Source of the DNA: Neonectria sp. B-13
Lineage: Eukaryota > Ascomycota > Sordariomycetes > Hypocreales > Nectriaceae
Reading direction: 5' to 3'
DNA: 64,000 bases
Assembly: GCA_002682825.1 (NCBI GenBank)
Contig: NOKP01000002.1
Location: 3,661,378 to 3,725,377 of the forward strand
Shown here in pieces: positions 59,240 through 64,000 of this stretch. The notes below the pieces were generated by a model that did no database searches, was not told the DNA's origin, and worked only from the letters and a program-made list of their open reading frames with translations. The position numbers and the translations under genes were made by a program. The stretch's first letter is position 1, and every line of letters starts with the position of its first letter.

Positions 59240-59532
59240 CTAAAATGTTTATTAGAATCAGAGAGTTCCCGAGAGGAACACAAGGGCAGAGGGGAGGGCG
59301 CAGGGAGATTTCACCCTTTTGTCGGCCAAAAGAGATGCTGAGGATGGAGCCAGGGCGACGAGGATGATTTAGGTCGACGGTGAGAAGGGGTGAATTGGAA
59401 CAAGCGGCCACGCGATGTCAAACAGCGCCTGAAATCGACAACGGGGACAGAGAATTGAAGCGGGAGGAAAAGACAGACAGACGGGATCGGGAAAGGTGCG
59501 TCGAAAGTATGAGACGTTGGGAGGCTACTCAC
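59240..59532 (-). other. Probable 5'-UTR intron of the chitin synthase gene
   Basis: On the minus strand a donor GTGAGT (59532) and an acceptor ACATTTTAG ending at 59240, with a branch-like TTCTAATAA just before, define a 293-nt intron. It ends five bases before the start codon, and removing it deletes the upstream in-frame ATG at 59283. Confidence 0.45.
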
Positions 59533-62500
59533 GGGAGGATTTGTTATGGCTGTTTGGCAGCCCCAAGACAAGATTGCGTTCAGTTGGGAAGATCCCTGTT
59601 GTCTGATGGGGAATGGGTTTCTCGGGAGACGGGGGAGTTGCGGGTCGGAAGCGCAGTGACGGCGCGAGGAGTGAGTGCTTCGTAGTGCACCCGCGGGTGA
59701 GAGAAGCAGCAGCTTCAAGGAGACAGCCTCAGTAAAGCAGAGGCGCAAGCATCGATCCCAGAGGCCAGAGGCACGACGACGCCGTTGTTTGGGGTAGACA
59801 AGCGACGGGGAATTGGGAGATGCGAATGGGGCGCGGAGCAGCAGAGCCGGGCTTTTGCTTGGACAACGAGCGGCAGGCGGGCCTGAGTTTTTCGGCAGCA
59901 GGCCAACACAGGGGCAAGTTGCAACGTAAGAGGGACTGGAGAGGGAGGGAGACGAAGAGAGAGACCCCTGGACTGGACAGTGCAGCGAGTGGGCAGAGCG
60001 AGTGAAGGTGAAGAAATGCAGGACAGGCGACAACAAAAACAATCAATGTCGCCGACCGGTATGTAGCGAGAGTGAGAGCGAGTGTTTGAGAACAGAACGA
60101 ACGGGAGAACGGGCGGGTGAGTGAGAGGGCGAAGAGAGAGGGTGAGGGAGTGAGTGATCAGGAGAAAGAGACTGTGCAAGCAACCCTTTTCCCACCACAG
60201 TTCTGAGGGTGGGTGCAGCGCTCGCCTTGAGTGGTCAACAAGATGAGTAGGGGGTGGGAACCGAAGTGAGAAGACCACCTATATGCACTGTGCCCGTCAC
60301 GCCAGCTCATGTGCGTTACTACAGTGCGCTTCCTCCCGGCCCACGTTGCGCGGTGCGGCACGGTGCCGTCCGTTCCCCTGCACAATAGGGAACCTCCCCC
60401 CTGGGCCAGAGCCTGCAAAGCCTTGTGCGCGATAGCCCATCTTGCCTGTCTTGCCCGTCATGCGCCGGACGTTTGCATAAAACTAGGAAAACCTGGCGGC
60501 CATCCGTGCACAACCCCTGCACGTCTGATGGACGAGGCGTCAAGGACGTATTTGGCCGCTGGTTGCCCCAGCACCATCGCTCCATCCGTGCTAACGCCCA
60601 GCTGACCCCGTTGCACATCTTGTACCGCGCAAGTCGCGCCGTACCTCGCTCCCCCGGAATATGGCGTCATGACTTGGCGGAGCAGCCCTCCATCTCCCAG
60701 TTTTCGGAAAGCAAGCTTCGCCCATTGGTCGTTGCCGGGCGGCCGGATACATTGGGGGTACATTGTCTCGTCGGGACTGCTATTTCGAGCACCGCCACCC
60801 AATACCGCCAGCTGGTTCTAGCCCCCTCAAGTTAAGCTTACGGATTGGGATACCGTGAGGACGGCGAGGGCGGCAGAGAGGACGAATTCGAATTCATTGC
60901 CTCCAGCCTGGTCGTCTTGATCAGCGAGGGGGGATCACATGGTTCTGCATTGCGGTTGCGACCTTGTCTGTGACAGTTCCGCGCATAGCGGCAGTCGGTC
61001 GTGGAGCTTGCATCTTGCACTGCCCTCTTTGGTCGACAGTTCGCCAACAGACCCAATGAATCCGGCAGGGATTCATTTCGTCTATTTCGCTTCGTCTGGG
61101 GACAAGGCTCAAGCCCATCGCTGCTCCACTCCCAATGCCCTGGTGCTCGGTTCAGGTCCCTGTTGTTCTCTGCTGTTTGCTGGTTGTTGGTTCCCTGTTC
61201 GGCCAGTTGTTGATCTTTTATTTGTTGACCCTCTTTTGACTACTTTTCGCATTCCTTCCCGCCCTGGTTGGCTTGGACCTTACCTTGGTTTGAATCTTGG
61301 CTCCAGGGCTAGGGTCATGACCAGGTGCTAAAGACCTGAGTTCAGCCCACAGGGCCAAGACCCAATCTGCTGTTGTAATGAGGTCGACTTTACTTCGGAC
61401 ATGTTATGATGTTATTAGTCTAGTTGGTGCTCCGTCCCCGGCTACTCCTTAGTTGTTGATCGCGAGTCGATCGTTGCGCCTCCACCGGTTCGTTATTTTC
61501 CGGGGCTTGGCGGCCGCCCAGACACGCGCATTTCCCACTTCACAATTTTCCAGTTCCCTTGATGCTTTCATAAGTATCGTCAACCTCTAACTATCCCGCC
61601 ATGGACGCAATTGCTCATTCAGTCACATCGTCTCGTCTCCTGCCTTCGATACTCAGACAACCAGTCGGGTCGTGATCCCAAACGTCCCATGTTCTCCGTG
61701 CCTCCAGATAACACCCGTGTAACCCACTTCTCGTACTCCGTCTTGTGTAGCACTTCCCTTTGAGACAATCAACGGAGTCTAGCAACCAATCCCCCGGACG
61801 GTGAGGTTATTGAAGGCCACCGGTGTGGCGACGACTTTTCTCCACGTGGTCCGGCAACTCGCGCTCCCGGCCCTCCGGCTCTGGACAACCTGGTCCAGCG
61901 TCCTTGTTCTACTTTGACTCATCTGGCAGGTTGTACTCTGTACTTGTATCTCTTGGGGTGCGTTCGTTTGTGGTTGCTCCAATTGAGTCTAAAGTATCGT
62001 CCCTTCACCTTAGCACTGGGCACCTGGGAAGCTGGTCTCGCCTTGGCCGGCAGACCAACCCTCGACTAACTGTCGACAACAGCGTTGAAGAGTACATGAT
62101 CTACTATGTGGTGGTTTTCACGGTCTCCCCACCCTGGTAAATAATTGTGTATTTTCTGTTCGCTGTCAAGTCGTTGCGCAGTCGGTATCACAACTCATGC
62201 AAGCCGAGACATATCCCGATTTGATTTGCAAAGACCTTGTCCGGGAAGGCGCCTGTGCGTTCTTGCTCTACTCCCCTCCTTATCAGCTTTTCCGTCACTC
62301 AATCTCCCTTCTTCGTGATTCTGCATCCAGCAAGCGTTGACTGTTAAGACAACCTGCCATGTTGTAAAGTAAACTACCTATTTCACATGTCGGAACATAT
62401 AGACTGGGCAGTTATATTTGCTGCGCTTGGTACGCTTGTCAGCTAAGTAGTGTCTTCTTAATTGGACTTCAGGTTGTCATGGCGATAGGGTGATGACTTA

Positions 62501-64000
62501 TAGTTTGGGGTGGCATAATTGAAATGGGGCCAGTATCCCATATTAACTCTGCGAACCGCGATCTACACCTGCAGTCAGAACACAACGAACAACACCCAGA
62601 CGAAAGGAGTGCAAGTTTTTCTTCCCATTCAAAACAACTACTCAGAAACACATACCTCAGAAACACATATAATAATATTTGTCGTGTTCGTGATCATGCA
62701 CACCGAAAACTCAGAATTAGGTCGAGAGTACAGGGTAGGCAATATGGACTGACGCCCAAACCCACAAATTTTGGGACATACGATCCCCAACATCGTCAAA
62801 TTCGGCCTATCCGGGATTCGTCGTGGATTGACGAGGTAGAACCAACACGACACGGCGGGTTAAGTCCCCGTACCTCTCTTAAACATCTGCTGTACAGAGC
62901 CTCGCAGTCGCAGCCTCAAGAGTATCACAAAGAAGCCAAGATGACACCTCCGCTGCTCTCCATAAGCACTCACGCACGAATGCACACATCAAGTCGGCGA
63001 TACGCGAATAAACCGCGGGGCGGTGACAGCTCCTACGAGACTAGAAATATGACTTGCTGTCACGTACTACCGTCGTCATCCCTCCCGAGATAGTGGATCC
63101 AGAGCTGCAGCAGGGTTGGGAGGATGTAAGGCGGCTTAGACATGCGATGATAATGAGAGGGCTCAGAAAGCGCTTGGCCAGCGGGGGGTCTGTTAAAGAC
63201 TCAAACGGGCATCATCCTGGGCGGGACGGTGCTGTCAACCGGCTCGTTGGCGATCCACAAGTGGGCTCAGTTTTGGACGCGTCCTGGAAACGTGATCGTG
63301 ATCAGATGGTGCCTAGAACAGGGGAATCAGCTTCCCACAGCGGTGGAGAATCGCCCTCACATGAGAAAAAAACCAAGACTTTGTAATAGATTGCCCAGCT
63401 AGGGTGGCGGGTTTGACAGTCAGAAGGAAATGACGGCAAGGGCATTCATTTATTGAGCGAGCCATTTTGACTTAATATATTCGGAGACCAGGGCAATTGT
63501 GTCCGCTGAGGGATGAACCATGTATCCGGTTGTCTTAGAAAGAAATGCGCATTTCCACAGCAGACGGGTAACGATGGGGTTTGCAAGTGTAGTCTCGAGG
63601 AGCGGTGTCCGGAAGATGACGACGGGTGGGGCCGATCGGTGGAGCCCGTGGATGCCGTTCTGAATCTGCCCTCCTTGTTGACTGGAGTCGGAGGTTCTGA
63701 AGGTTCCGGAGCTGTCACAATTACTATGTAGAAGCCTCGCTGCGACTTCTTGAGATTAATCAACGGGTAAGGACCCTTATGAGCACGTAGTAATAAGCTG
63801 GAACCGGGGTTGAAGAGCGCCGGCGCCACTCAACCCCAAGATTGGATGCCACTTGGGACCCGTCGGCGGCTAACTGATCCGTCCTGGCGCTGCCACCGCC
63901 GTAGGGCTTGATGGTCGATGCCCTGGGCGTTGATGATCGAACGGTTGGGTTGCTTTGGGGGCTGGCCGCTGTTGGGACTCTTTCCATTGTGACAGATGGC
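59533..64000. other. Long leader/promoter of chitin synthase and gene-poor end of window
   Basis: 59.5-60.2 kb is very pyrimidine-rich on the minus strand (GA-rich as written), as expected for a chitin synthase leader. Beyond it no gene is supported. Items seen: a 14-bp direct repeat CTCAGAAACACATA at 62641-62654 and 62656-62669, a plus-strand open frame at 63054-63386 without family resemblance, and a minus-strand frame open from the right edge (64000) to a stop at about 63836 that could be the end of a gene lying outside. None can be named. Confidence 0.5.

Noticed and set aside
63054..63386. 110-codon plus-strand frame near the right edge
   Set aside because: Charged, low-complexity peptide with no recognisable family, intron or conserved start, so it was not called as a gene.

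Overview
The window looks like part of a chromosome from a filamentous ascomycete, most likely a sordariomycete. The genes are GC-rich, with short spliceosomal introns (about 50-90 nt, GT..AG, often with a CTAAC/CTAAT branch site). The gene set is typical of Pezizomycotina: a HET-C2 glycolipid transfer protein, a BRO1-type ESCRT factor, a self-sufficient CYP505 P450, a class IV chitin synthase, an AspRS-DUF2156 fusion and a polo kinase. All exon joins below were read from splice signals and reading phase, not from transcripts. The order or lineage within Sordariomycetes cannot be fixed from sequence inspection alone.

Left part (1-8.3 kb): the 3' end of the CTF18 clamp-loader gene (+) converges on a cytochrome b2-type L-lactate dehydrogenase gene (-). 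This is followed by BRO1 (-), whose leader contains a 100-N assembly gap (7961-8060).

Gene-poor island (8.3-17.7 kb): no intact recognisable gene. It holds two eroded or fragmentary coding regions (about 11.66-12.44 kb + and 13.48-14.3 kb -), short repeats, a 24-bp minisatellite of about 25 copies (15.61-16.23 kb) that runs directly into the 3' part of an RGG/zinc-knuckle gene, a 66-bp tandem duplication, and two copies of a 77-bp dispersed repeat that bracket much of the island.

Lipid-related stretch (17.7-35.8 kb): phospholipase D (-), HET-C2 glycolipid transfer protein (+), an HSL-type alpha/beta hydrolase (-) divergent from an ergosteryl-aspartate synthase-like AspRS-DUF2156 fusion (+), and a P450-reductase fusion of the CYP505 fatty-acid hydroxylase type (-). 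The hydrolase/ErdS pair is the best candidate for a functional two-gene unit: tRNA-dependent addition of Asp to ergosterol, and its removal.

Right part (35.8-64 kb): an exo-type GH28 polygalacturonase (+) with signal peptide and TATA box, a small conserved membrane protein (-), a 5-kb gene-poor stretch with a possible F-box/LRR remnant, an OPA3-like mitochondrial protein (-) divergent from a polo-like kinase (+), and a class IV chitin synthase (-) with a long pyrimidine-rich leader that probably contains a UTR intron. The last 4.5 kb shows no convincing gene. No tRNA, rRNA, CRISPR or intact transposon was recognised.
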